In this document: one piece after another, positions 1 through 7,492 of the stretch
How the letters are laid out: every line of letters begins with the position of its first letter
Position numbering within the stretch: position 1 is the stretch's first letter
Translations under genes and position numbers: made by a program
The notes under the pieces: model-generated
Database searches by the model: none
Told to the model about the DNA's origin: nothing
The model's input: the letters and a program-made list of their open reading frames with translations, nothing else
Assembly (NCBI GenBank): GCA_014801225.1
Contig: JAAVEO010000040.1
Span: forward strand, 1 to 64,000
Source: Bacteroides sp.
Lineage (GTDB): Bacteria > Bacteroidota > Bacteroidia > Bacteroidales > Muribaculaceae
Length of the DNA: 64,000 nucleotides
Direction of reading: 5' to 3'

Positions 1-425
1 ATCTCTGCATTACTACCTGAAATGTATATGTTTCTGCAATACGATTTGTAAAGTCGGAGTACGAACAACTCCCATCGTTTGATTGTCTGTATTTCATCGA
101 AGAAAATGTATGTTTCCGATATCGGAATATCAGGATATATTTCCCGATATGCTTGGATCACTTCGTCAAGTTCCTCTGCCGGCATACCGTCAAGGCGCTC
201 ATCGTCAAAGTTGATCCATAGGATCTTTTCTCTTCCGACACCTGACGCCATCAGATGATTTGCCACTATCTTCATCATGGATGATTTGCCGCATCGTCTG
301 ACCCCGGATACTGTCACTATCTGTTCTGTGTCGATTGGCAACTGAAGATCACGCTCTATTACAGGGAAAGGCATCTCCCTCTGCATCGTCGTTATTATTC
401 CTTGAAATACTTCTTTCCGTTTCAT
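1..425 (-). CDS. AAA-family ATPase (AAA_14/DUF4143 type), 5' part only
   Basis: The reading frame opens with ATG at 425 and runs off the left edge, so about 141 N-terminal residues are visible. A Walker A motif (SGVRRCGKSSMM) lies near residues 40-51 and a Walker B motif (YIFFDEIQ) near residue 107, followed by a sensor-like SGSNAE at the edge. This arrangement fits the bacterial AAA_14 ATPases that usually carry a C-terminal DUF4143 nuclease-like domain, which would lie outside the window. The biological role of this family is not well defined. A later in-frame Met (MPFPVIERD) is an alternative start. A TAACTTTG box ends only five bases before the ATG, so the message may be leaderless, and repeated operator-like sequences sit over the promoter. 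Confidence 0.8.
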   Translation of the reverse strand, partial: MKRKEVFQGIITTMQREMPFPVIERDLQLPIDTEQIVTVSGVRRCGKSSMMKIVANHLMASGVGREKILWINFDDERLDGMPAEELDEVIQAYREIYPDIPISETYIFFDEIQTIKRWELFVLRLYKSYCRNIYISGSNAE

Positions 426-430
426 ACGGA

Positions 431-438
431 CAAAGTTA
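431..438 (-). promoter_or_regulatory. -7 box for the AAA ATPase gene
   Basis: The minus strand reads TAACTTTG, the Bacteroidota TAnnTTTG form, five bases upstream of the ATG at 425. No clear -33 TTG is visible; the position where it would lie is covered by the first of two repeats at 445-499. Confidence 0.5.
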
Positions 439-444
439 CAAATC

Positions 445-499
445 ATTTCCGAAAATTCCGGAAATAAATCGAAATTATTTCCGAAAATTCCGGAAATAA
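445..499. repeat. Two direct copies of an imperfect palindrome, likely operator
   Basis: A 23-base unit beginning ATTTCCGAAAATTCCGG occurs at 445-467 and again, identical, at 477-499. Each unit has TTTCCG/CGGAAA arms, so it is an imperfect palindrome. The 32-base spacing is about three helical turns, which would place bound dimers on one DNA face. The first copy overlaps the expected -33 region of the ATPase promoter. Binding by a repressor, perhaps the gene's own product, is inference. Confidence 0.55.
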
Positions 500-675
500 T
501 AAAGGCTGGAAGATGGAATCTTGACTATCCCTGAAAAGTGTGTTGACAGATTTGAGGGCGATATGATTTCTCATTCCGATGATAGCATGCCATGGAATAT
601 CCGGAAAAGTGGTAGAGATATTCCAGAAGAATGAAACCTTAAAGAAAAGATTTTGCATAAAAAACAGCGAAAAAT

Positions 676-706
676 TTGGACGGAAAGAAAATCCTTATTA
701 ACTTTG
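676..706 (+). promoter_or_regulatory. Promoter of tRNA-Ser
   Basis: TTG at 676-678, a 20-base spacer and TAACTTTG at 699-706 match the Bacteroidota housekeeping promoter. It lies about 45 bases before the tRNA. Confidence 0.6.
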
Positions 707-749
707 CACCCGCAAAAGCATCCCGAGCGATGCTTTCAATACACATCAA

Positions 750-837
<88 letters not shown>

Positions 838-880
838 AAATTCGCGTAATATCTTGATTGTCAAGATGTTGCGCGAATTT
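838..880 (+). terminator. Hairpin directly after tRNA-Ser
   Basis: A 20-bp stem (838-857 with 861-880) with a three-base loop, complete if two G-U pairs are allowed. There is only a short T run, so it may be a weak terminator or a processing signal for the tRNA precursor. Confidence 0.5.
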
Positions 881-881
881 G

Positions 882-1154
882 CTATAATGGGTATAGACAC
901 CAATTTTTAACGAGTAATATGAAGGAATCTGAAAGCAAACATAAAGTGGTGAATGTGCGGCGACCACAGTGAGATGCCAAAACTTCATACTTCTTCATTG
1001 ATTTTCTTGTCCGGGTTCTGTCTTTTTTGTTATTGATCTCTACTTCGGAGACGGGAGCTTCACTTGTACCGATGGATATGTGCCGTACATTTCTATGGCT
1101 CTTCTTAATTAAGTCCAAATAGTCTGGAATGGGAGTTTCTAAAGATGAAGTCGT
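882..1154 (-). pseudogene. Tyrosine recombinase (integrase) C-terminal remnant
   Basis: The frame is open from just after an in-frame TAG (1155-1157) down to a TAG at 882. It contains KYEVLASHCGRRTF, matching the catalytic H-x-x-R box of Bacteroidota phage-type integrases. The downstream box with the nucleophile Tyr (usually a W-T-G-H then Y pattern) is missing; the sequence after the H-x-x-R box looks frameshifted and stops. The upstream catalytic region is also absent. Lying against the 3' end of tRNA-Ser, it is best read as the scar of an integrated element that was lost or decayed. The function is certainly dead as it stands; the family call rests on this one motif. Confidence 0.6.
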
Positions 1155-1537
1155 CTAAACTTTATTCAATTAATACGATTTCCTGACGAAATTCGTCCAA
1201 TTCCTCTCTCGTGCGGATTATTCGAGTAATCCTTGATCCCCTATATTTCATCTAATATACGGAATAGATGATCCATGCCAGCACCTGAACAGCGATGTCC
1301 AAAGTTATCTGCTATGTTAAAATGCTTCGCATTTAAATATGGAAGTGAAGTCAAAAGAAGTTGAAGCAAATTTATGTGCGAGTTGCTGAGCGAAGATTCA
1401 ATAACTAAGTGCAAAAATAGTCTAAGCTGCTCTTCCTTAATCCTTAGGGGGAAGGTCCCACGGCCTGGGGGCAGAGCCCCCGATGAGTGATCTTTGAATC
1501 TTTGTTATTTCTTAATTGGCAATGCAAAAAAAATAAA
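1155..1537. other. Gene-poor stretch after the integrase scar
   Basis: No convincing gene. A 29-codon minus-strand frame starting at 1251 (MKYRGSRITRIIRTREELDE...) has plausible protein-like composition but no recognisable family and may be more decayed element DNA. A short GC hairpin (GGGGGC-AGA-GCCCCC, 1467-1481) stands out in AT-rich surroundings. Confidence 0.4.
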
Positions 1538-1572
1538 AAGAGGTTGCGTCTATTTTGACACAGCATCCTCTT
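1538..1572 (-). terminator. Rho-independent terminator of the PH-domain gene
   Basis: On the minus strand the stem AAGAGGATGC / GC(A)ACCTCTT is followed by a long T-rich run (complement of 1525-1537). It overlaps the stop codon region of the gene ending at 1571. Confidence 0.7.
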
Positions 1573-1990
1573 AATTAATTTTTATCTTAGGATTCATTGA
1601 TTTTAAAGTTGATACAAAATCCTCTTGATTCTTTGGTGATATATATACCCAATTCTTCTTTCCATATTTTAATCCGATTCGCTTTGCGGATAATGCTGGA
1701 GAAGAAAGAATTGTTGATTTATGTGTTATCTCGGTAATTTTGGAAATTGGCAAATCCATTCGAAATAGAATGCCACATCTTATATGAAGTTTGTCATCAG
1801 TTATAGTATAATCCGTATGCAATAGCATATCATAAATCATTATTAGACAAACCCCCACAAAGAATATGTCAATCAAGAGTACCCATGTAGATTTATAACA
1901 CAAATATATTGAACATATGAATACTATGGTCATGATAATGCAAAACCATATATACCACTTAGCAACTTTTGATTTATAAATCCTATTCAT
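1571..1990 (-). CDS. Bacterial PH-domain membrane protein (bPH_4-like)
   Basis: 139 residues. Two hydrophobic segments (about residues 12-32 and 37-55) form an N-terminal membrane hairpin. The rest is a compact beta-rich domain with DYTITDDKLHIRCGI near residue 60 and a C-terminal ISPKNQEDFVSTL segment, matching the short bacterial PH-like family known as DUF1200/bPH_4. The soluble domain probably faces the cytoplasm; no catalytic activity is known for the family. It stands alone with its own terminator, beside the decayed integrase, so it may have arrived with that element or may be ordinary accessory cargo. Confidence 0.7.
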   Translation of the reverse strand: MNRIYKSKVAKWYIWFCIIMTIVFICSIYLCYKSTWVLLIDIFFVGVCLIMIYDMLLHTDYTITDDKLHIRCGILFRMDLPISKITEITHKSTILSSPALSAKRIGLKYGKKNWVYISPKNQEDFVSTLKSMNPKIKIN

Positions 1991-2170
1991 TTTGTAGGTT
2001 ATATTTTAGACTTCAATATTCTACAGAGATTATTGGTTGCCCGAAGAAAGATGAAAGCATAGCAAGGGTGAAGATTGTGAAGTTATGCTCTCCACTGAGC
2101 TAACGGGTACCCCGGATGCAAGGAAAGCGAACGCTATTGTAAGAGCAAGATACGATAGAATAAATTGTTC

Positions 2171-3277
2171 TCATTCACCAATTGTTTTGATTCGATGTTT
2201 AATTTCGGTTACTGCGGGTATTTCCGGAAGAAGCGTCTCCGGTAAGATGAACTCCAGAGGAGTCTTATCCTTCCGCATTTCCTTGTATTCTTCCAATGAA
2301 TGGGATGTTATCTCAATAGGATAAAGCTCGATGTATGTATTCATTGTCATGGGTTCTTTGCTTCTGAAAAGCCATTTGAATATCTTTCCGTATGCAAGAA
2401 CATTAAGATTTACCGATGAATACAATAGGTCGTAGGTGTCATACACACCATGCTCGTTCTGCTGAAAGCAGAACGTTGAGTTATAATTCTCTATGTCGAT
2501 GGTCATGCCGAACAGTTTGAAAAGTGACGGTGACCAGCTGTGATTCTTATGGTTGCTAAGTATATCAGTAATCACGGTGTATCTGGAGCTTCCCTTTTGG
2601 AATACCTTCTCTGTGGCATACTTGCCGACAATACTGTCTGTTAATGCACCTTTGCGAATTGCAGTTGTCTCTTCAACTTTTTCCTCAGGGAGTTCACAGA
2701 ATGTTCCGCCCCATGCGAGAATGGTTATATCATCGCTTTCTCTCGGCATGAATATTGAGTCCGTACGATTTGCTCCGGAAATTCGCGCATAACGTTTTAC
2801 CGCTTTTGTAGTGAGGTCTCTATCAGATGAATGATAACCTTTGACTTTTCGGTCGACAAAGAAAGATTCAAGCATATACTCGCTATAGAGTTGCATGGTA
2901 TCCTTCCCCGTAGTCCCTGTAGAGTACTCCCGTGCGTACCATACTACACGTCTGAAAGGGCGCTCTGTTGCGGTCACTGACACTTCCGGCAATGCGTACT
3001 CAACGGTGTTGAGCATAACAGTGTCTCTTGGTTCCGTTATGGTTGTCACCTCGTATCCCATTGAGCGGATAGTAATCGGATACATTATGCTATCAGGCTG
3101 TGCCATGACACCGTTCTTGTCAGCCACGCCCGCTATGTGGCCGGAAGCCGACAGCATAGTTGCTCCCGCAACAGGAAGTCTATCATCGCTGCCTATAACA
3201 ATCATTGTTTTGCCATAGGAGATCGCTGTTGCCAACGCTATTGTCAAAACTGTTATTATTGATCTCATCATATACAT
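2171..3277 (-). CDS. Exported protein with carboxypeptidase-regulatory-like domain, function unknown
   Basis: 368 residues. A signal peptide (MRSIITVLTIALATAISYG) precedes a segment of about 70 residues (VIGSDDRLPVAGATML...VADKNGV...ITIRSMGYE) that fits the CarboxypepD_reg-like beta-sandwich found at the start of many Bacteroidota outer-membrane and periplasmic proteins. The remaining 270 residues are not recognised; they contain no transmembrane span and no clear catalytic motif. The protein is probably periplasmic or attached to the outer membrane. The start at 3277 directly abuts one arm of an inverted repeat, and a second Met three codons in is an alternative start. It appears to be a single-gene transcript with an unusually structured leader. 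Confidence 0.6.
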   Translation of the reverse strand: MYMMRSIITVLTIALATAISYGKTMIVIGSDDRLPVAGATMLSASGHIAGVADKNGVMAQPDSIMYPITIRSMGYEVTTITEPRDTVMLNTVEYALPEVSVTATERPFRRVVWYAREYSTGTTGKDTMQLYSEYMLESFFVDRKVKGYHSSDRDLTTKAVKRYARISGANRTDSIFMPRESDDITILAWGGTFCELPEEKVEETTAIRKGALTDSIVGKYATEKVFQKGSSRYTVITDILSNHKNHSWSPSLFKLFGMTIDIENYNSTFCFQQNEHGVYDTYDLLYSSVNLNVLAYGKIFKWLFRSKEPMTMNTYIELYPIEITSHSLEEYKEMRKDKTPLEFILPETLLPEIPAVTEIKHRIKTIGE

Positions 3278-3470
3278 AAGTAGCTAAGAAAAATAAAACG
3301 ATATATGACTAAGTAGCTTTGAAACAATCTTGATATGCTATATGCGGCTAATTTTGGTCATCTTGACCTTGTCGTTCAGTCGCTTAGCTCGCTAAGCTCC
3401 TTTTCTCCGCGGCCAACCTGCCTCAAAATTATCTCGCATCTATCATATCATTTATTTTTCTTAGCTACTT
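3278..3470. repeat. 193-bp MITE-like inverted-repeat element in a gene leader
   Basis: A perfect 20-base terminal repeat, AAGTAGCTAAGAAAAATAAA, lies at 3278-3297 and is inverted at 3451-3470. Inside it a second pair of imperfect arms (3331-3356 and 3424-3450) encloses two small hairpins: CTTAGC/GCTAAG near 3392-3405 and a GGTC/GACC stem near 3356-3368. The whole segment can fold as nested stems in DNA or RNA. It contains no ORF of note. One end touches the ATG of the gene at 3277, so it would form most of that gene's 5' leader. A solo copy of the same 20-mer lies at 62478-62497. No convincing target-site duplication was seen. Confidence 0.6.
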
Positions 3471-3475
3471 ACTTG

Positions 3476-3483
3476 CAAAATTA
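3476..3483 (-). promoter_or_regulatory. Possible promoter for the gene at 2171-3277
   Basis: The minus strand reads TAATTTTG, a good -7 box, but no TTG is found at the usual -33 distance. If used, transcription would start near 3470 and pass through the entire inverted-repeat element before the start codon. Confidence 0.4.
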
Positions 3484-3587
3484 ATAAATAATTCTCACGG
3501 TTTAGTACTAATACTCAGAAAGTTGATTGAGATGAATAATAGTTGTCACTTTGCCGTAAGCCATAATGTCAAAATAAAACAAGGGGA

Positions 3588-3881
3588 TCAGGAGCGGATA
3601 CGCAGGCGTTGCCGCATCTCTTTCAGGCGGCGAAGTCCGGTGGTGCCGAGGATTGTCAACCCGGAGTATTGGGCAGTCTTGGCCATGCCGAAGAAGATTA
3701 CCCATAGCGTGCCCTTGAGGGAGGTGGAGATCGGGAGCGCCATCTGCGCGAAGGAAATGATATAGAAGGGGATGCACATAAGCAAAACGATAACTCCCGT
3801 CCTGAATGAAAGGCGACTCAGCCAATTCTTCAGCCGCTTCCCTGAGACTCGTAATAATTCATTCAATTTCATTTCAGTCAC
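3588..3881 (-). CDS. Small conserved membrane protein
   Basis: 97 residues with two likely transmembrane helices (about residues 27-48 and 57-78) and basic ends (LKEMRQRLRIRS at the C terminus). It resembles a short uncharacterised membrane protein I associate with Bacteroidales, with the pattern RTGVIVLL...AKTAQY...LGTTGLRRLK. No function is known to me. Overlapping frames on both strands in this stretch look like shadows because their composition is not protein-like. ATG at 3881 is chosen; a Met at residue 4 is equally possible. Confidence 0.65.
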   Translation of the reverse strand: MTEMKLNELLRVSGKRLKNWLSRLSFRTGVIVLLMCIPFYIISFAQMALPISTSLKGTLWVIFFGMAKTAQYSGLTILGTTGLRRLKEMRQRLRIRS

Positions 3882-3954
3882 TCACATTTCATAAGTCGGT
3901 TGCCGCAGTTCCCACACCAATGGGCGGGAGCTAAGTATGCCGCTAAATCAATCA

Positions 3955-3962
3955 CAAAATTA
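3955..3962 (-). promoter_or_regulatory. -7 box upstream of the small membrane protein gene
   Basis: The minus strand reads TAATTTTG about 75 bases before the ATG at 3881. The -33 element is not clear. Confidence 0.4.
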
Positions 3963-4131
3963 AGAAAATATTTTGGGATTCCATTGAATTGCTTTTACAG
4001 ATTAAGGTAAGATCCCAATTTAAGGCAAGATCCCAATCCAAGAAAAATGTTAACTCCGCTTACATCTCCTACACTCCCCCAAAAAAGCGTCCTCTACTTG
4101 CGAGAATAAATCATCTTTCCTTACAACCTTA

Positions 4132-4162
4132 TTGTCAATGTCGTTTTATTGTATTACCTTTG
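4132..4162 (+). promoter_or_regulatory. Promoter of the ATP-grasp operon
   Basis: TTG at 4132-4134, a 20-base spacer and TACCTTTG at 4155-4162. The next ATG is at 4167, four bases further on, so the expected transcript begins at or next to the start codon. Confidence 0.6.
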
Positions 4163-4166
4163 CATA

Positions 4167-5393
4167 ATGGATTCACGCAATAAAAATCAAAAGAAACTGA
4201 TGCTACTCGGTGGCCTGAGATATCTTCTTCCGGTCATTGAGGTTGCCCATAAGTTGGGAATATACGTCATCACTGTGGATTACCTGCCGGATAATATAGC
4301 TCATAAATATTCTGACGAATACCATAATGTAAGCATTCTCGATAAAGAGGCCATACTCAATCTGGCGAAAGAATTGGATATCGATGGTATAATGTCGTTT
4401 GCGGTAGATCCCGGTGTGGTCACGGCAGCCTATGTGGCTGAGCAAATGAGGTTGCCGTTCCAAGGATCTTATAAGGCGGTAAGTATCCTTCAGGATAAAG
4501 CCGCCTTCCGTGCCTTCCTTACAACCCACGGATTCAATGTCCCTAAGGCAAGAGGGTATTCAGAAGGAGACGATGCTTTGGCAGATGCGGATTATTTCAG
4601 CTGGCCGGTGATTGTAAAACCGGTGGATTCCGCCGGTAGTAAAGGTGTATTGAGAGTTGACTCAAGGGAAAATCTTCCTTCCGCTATTGATTATGCCTTG
4701 AGCGAATCCCACAGCGGCCACTTCATCATAGAAGAATTCTTGGAAAAAGAGGGTGAATCTTCTGATACCGATAGCTTCTCGATTGACGGGGAGCTCGTAT
4801 TTTGTTCTTTTTCCGACCAGAGGTTTGATACCTCTGCACAAAATCCCTATACACCGGCGGCCTATAGCTGGCCATCCACTATGCCGGAAGACACACAGTC
4901 TGAGCTTGCTTCAGAATTACAGCGGCTCATGTCGCTTTTAGAGCTGAAAACGGGTATCTACAATATCGAGACACGACTTTGCAAGGATGGAAAGCCATAT
5001 ATTATGGAAGTCTCACCAAGAGGAGGGGGTAATCGTCTCGCGGAAATGCTTGATATAGCCGCCAATGCCGGCATCGTGGAGAATGCAGTGCGCGCTGCTG
5101 TCGGTATGCCTTTGAATCCTATGGAGATGCCATGCTATTCGGGACATCTTGCAGAAGTGATTCTCCATGCAGACAATGATGGAGAATTCGATAGTCTTGA
5201 GATCGCGGATGATGTGAAACCCTATGTGGTGCAGACAGATCTTTGGGTGAAACCGGGTGATAACGTCAATGGATTTACGGGTGCTAATCATGCCATAGGC
5301 ACCTTGGTTGTCAGATTTCCTTCTCAGGATATGTTGGAACAATCCCTTTCAAATATCAAGAGATGGTGTAAGGTAAACGTAAAACAGTCCTGA
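4167..5393 (+). CDS. ATP-grasp carboxylate-amine ligase-like protein (first of two)
   Basis: 408 residues from ATG 4167. An upstream in-frame ATG at 4149 lies inside the promoter and is rejected. A Rossmann-like N-terminal domain (LMLLGGLRYLLPVIEVAHKLG) is followed by an ATP-grasp fold: VIVKPVDSAGSKGV binds nucleotide, IIEEF closes the adenine pocket, and YIMEVSPRGGGNR provides metal ligands and the Arg-Gly loop. This is the CarB/PurK/biotin-carboxylase-like superfamily, which joins a carboxylate to an amine using ATP. The substrate is unknown. It starts a four-gene operon with a second ATP-grasp protein, an SDR and a GT2, pointing to amide decoration of a glycan or sugar nucleotide; that role is inference. 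Confidence 0.75.
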   Translation: MDSRNKNQKKLMLLGGLRYLLPVIEVAHKLGIYVITVDYLPDNIAHKYSDEYHNVSILDKEAILNLAKELDIDGIMSFAVDPGVVTAAYVAEQMRLPFQGSYKAVSILQDKAAFRAFLTTHGFNVPKARGYSEGDDALADADYFSWPVIVKPVDSAGSKGVLRVDSRENLPSAIDYALSESHSGHFIIEEFLEKEGESSDTDSFSIDGELVFCSFSDQRFDTSAQNPYTPAAYSWPSTMPEDTQSELASELQRLMSLLELKTGIYNIETRLCKDGKPYIMEVSPRGGGNRLAEMLDIAANAGIVENAVRAAVGMPLNPMEMPCYSGHLAEVILHADNDGEFDSLEIADDVKPYVVQTDLWVKPGDNVNGFTGANHAIGTLVVRFPSQDMLEQSLSNIKRWCKVNVKQS

Positions 5394-5397
5394 GACA

Positions 5398-6492
5398 GTG
5401 AAGAAGAAAATTGCCATAATCGGAGCCTCCACAGGTCAATATCCCCTCGTCAGGAAAGCTAAGGAAAAAGGGTTGCATACCATTTGTTTTGCATGGCCGA
5501 AGGGTGCGGTCTGCAAGGATGTATGTGATGAGTTCTATCCAATTTCCATTTTTGAAATTGATGAGATAGTTGCAAAGTGTAAAGAATTGGGAATAGCCGG
5601 AGTCGCTACAACCGCTTCGGAAGAAACATCCTACGTGGCAGCTCAAATCGCTTCTCTTTGCCGACTTAACGGCACCCCTCCGGAAGTGATAAAAAAGATA
5701 CAGAACAAGGAAGAAGTGAGATGTCTCACCGAGAACGTTGAAGGCTTATCCGTACCTAAAGTATGGAGTAGAGCTGACAAAGACAGTATCTCTTTTCCTT
5801 GTGTGGTAAAACCTGTAAAGGGGTCAGCCAAAAAGGGTGTGTCATTCTGTAAGGATGTTTCCGACCTTCAAGACGCATTTGAATATGCTTCCGCTTCCGG
5901 GAGCGACATAATCGCTGAGGAATTTATCGCCGGAAAGGAGTATTCTGTGGAATCCCTCTCCTGGCATGGCAGACACAAGGTGGTACAAATCACCCGTAAA
6001 GTCTCTACCGGCGAACCACACTTCGTAGAGCTGGAGCATCATCAGCCGGCGGAATTGGATGAGGAAATGCGCAAGAAAGTAGAAGAGGTCGTGGCGAGAA
6101 TTCTCACTGCCGTAGGATATACCGATGGCGCCTCTCATACTGAAATCAAGATTCAAAATGATCATATATATCTGATAGAGATAAATCCGAGAGGAGGAGG
6201 CGACCGTATATCCGATACTCTCATCGGCCTTTCTACCGATTGCGATTATCTTTCCGACATTCTGGATATAGCTTTGGATTCCTATACTCCCAAAGAGATT
6301 CATAATACGGGGTATTCCGGGATAATGTACCTCACATCTCAGAATCCACGCATACTCAAGTATCTTGGGGATGAGATCTACGATTGGGAAGTGGAAAAGC
6401 AACTCTATCACACAGAATTGAGCGAATCTAAATCAAACTACGACAGAGATGGTTATATAATTTATAAATCAGACAATCCCATACAATTATGA
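5398..6492 (+). CDS. ATP-grasp carboxylate-amine ligase-like protein (second of two)
   Basis: 364 residues, starting with GTG four bases after the previous stop. It repeats the same architecture: an N-terminal KIAIIGASTGQYPLVRKAKEKG, the ATP-grasp VVKPVKGSAKKGVSF, IIAEEFIAG and YLIEINPRGGGDR. It is related to but clearly diverged from its neighbour, so it probably acts on a different substrate or adds a second unit rather than being a recent duplicate. The stop overlaps the next start by four bases (ATGA), a sign of translational coupling. The reaction type is supported by fold; the acceptor and donor cannot be read from sequence. Confidence 0.75.
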   Translation: MKKKIAIIGASTGQYPLVRKAKEKGLHTICFAWPKGAVCKDVCDEFYPISIFEIDEIVAKCKELGIAGVATTASEETSYVAAQIASLCRLNGTPPEVIKKIQNKEEVRCLTENVEGLSVPKVWSRADKDSISFPCVVKPVKGSAKKGVSFCKDVSDLQDAFEYASASGSDIIAEEFIAGKEYSVESLSWHGRHKVVQITRKVSTGEPHFVELEHHQPAELDEEMRKKVEEVVARILTAVGYTDGASHTEIKIQNDHIYLIEINPRGGGDRISDTLIGLSTDCDYLSDILDIALDSYTPKEIHNTGYSGIMYLTSQNPRILKYLGDEIYDWEVEKQLYHTELSESKSNYDRDGYIIYKSDNPIQL

Positions 6493-7490
6493 AAACAATA
6501 TTGGTATTGGGTGCAACAGGCACTCTTGGTGCCTATATCGCCCTTCATTTCAAAGATAAAGGATACAAGGTAATAGCCGTCGGACATAGAAAAAGCGACA
6601 ATGGCTTTTTTGCAGAGCATGGCATTGACTATTATTCGTTCGATATAGCCAATGCCGAGGATTTCAAACGTCTTCCTCAAGAGGGAATAGATGTCGTTGC
6701 TGATTTTGCAGGCGCTCTTCCGGCTTCCATGAAGGGATATGATGCCACTCTCTATATTGAATCCATTTTCAAAGGCACATATAATGTGCTGGAATATATG
6801 CGTAAGGCAGGAATTCCAAAGATTATCTTCCCGGAATCTCTTTTCGATATCAGCTATCTATTTGGGTCCAAAACTCCGATCCCGGCTGATGCCGAACGTA
6901 AGGCACCCCTTACGGGGGACCACGCCATGTATGTGATTGCCAAGATGGCAGCGGTGGAGACCATTCTTCATTATCAGGCCACATACGGGCTGAAGACTTT
7001 CATCCTGCGTCTGTCACGTGTATATGCCTATCATCCCAATCCTTATACTTTCACCGATGGTGAAAAAGTGATGGTATCCGACCGTCTCCTTATCAAACGT
7101 GCTGAAAAAGGTGAACCCTTGGAAATCTGGGGCGATCCCAATCGCCTGTTGGAGACATGTGCTATGCCCGACTTCCTGCAGATTGTAGAGAAATGTGTGG
7201 AATCGGATAAAGAAGGAGGAGTGTATAATATCGGTAGCGGAGGGTCCACTCTTGACGAGAGAATCAAAGGTATTGTGGAGGTTTTCTCTCCTTCCGATAA
7301 AAAATCTTCAATCTCCTATGCACCCGAGAAACGAGACGCCATGCAATTCGTATTGGATATTTCCAAGACTAAAGCCGAACTCGGCTACGAGCCCCATTAT
7401 TCGTGGCTGGATTATTGCCGATGGTTCAAGGAGGAGCAGGCGAAGCAACGTTTTGCCAAATTATGGGGTAAGGAAGAGGATTATCTTTGA
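6489..7490 (+). CDS. NAD(P)-dependent epimerase/dehydratase (extended SDR)
   Basis: 333 residues. The N-terminal VLGATGTLGAYIALHF is a Gly-rich dinucleotide-binding loop close to GxxGxxG. A YVIAK sequence near residue 155 is the expected Y-x-x-x-K catalytic pair, and LSRVYAYHP plus the C-terminal VYNIGSGGSTLDERI fit nucleotide-sugar epimerases and dehydratases. It probably changes the sugar that the neighbouring ligases or glycosyltransferase use. The exact reaction is not predictable. It is coupled to the upstream gene by a 4-base overlap. Confidence 0.75.
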   Translation: MKTILVLGATGTLGAYIALHFKDKGYKVIAVGHRKSDNGFFAEHGIDYYSFDIANAEDFKRLPQEGIDVVADFAGALPASMKGYDATLYIESIFKGTYNVLEYMRKAGIPKIIFPESLFDISYLFGSKTPIPADAERKAPLTGDHAMYVIAKMAAVETILHYQATYGLKTFILRLSRVYAYHPNPYTFTDGEKVMVSDRLLIKRAEKGEPLEIWGDPNRLLETCAMPDFLQIVEKCVESDKEGGVYNIGSGGSTLDERIKGIVEVFSPSDKKSSISYAPEKRDAMQFVLDISKTKAELGYEPHYSWLDYCRWFKEEQAKQRFAKLWGKEEDYL

Positions 7491-7492
7491 GA

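Noticed and set aside
443..658. Minus-strand 71-codon frame upstream of the ATPase
   Set aside because: Covers the operator-like repeats and promoter area and lacks protein-like pattern.
1467..1481. GC-rich hairpin GGGGGC-AGA-GCCCCC as a terminator
   Set aside because: No gene ends next to it on either strand and no T tract follows; kept only as a note in the gap description.
2085..2324. Plus-strand 79-codon frame
   Set aside because: Overlaps the end of the gene at 2171-3277 on the other strand; no signal of coding.
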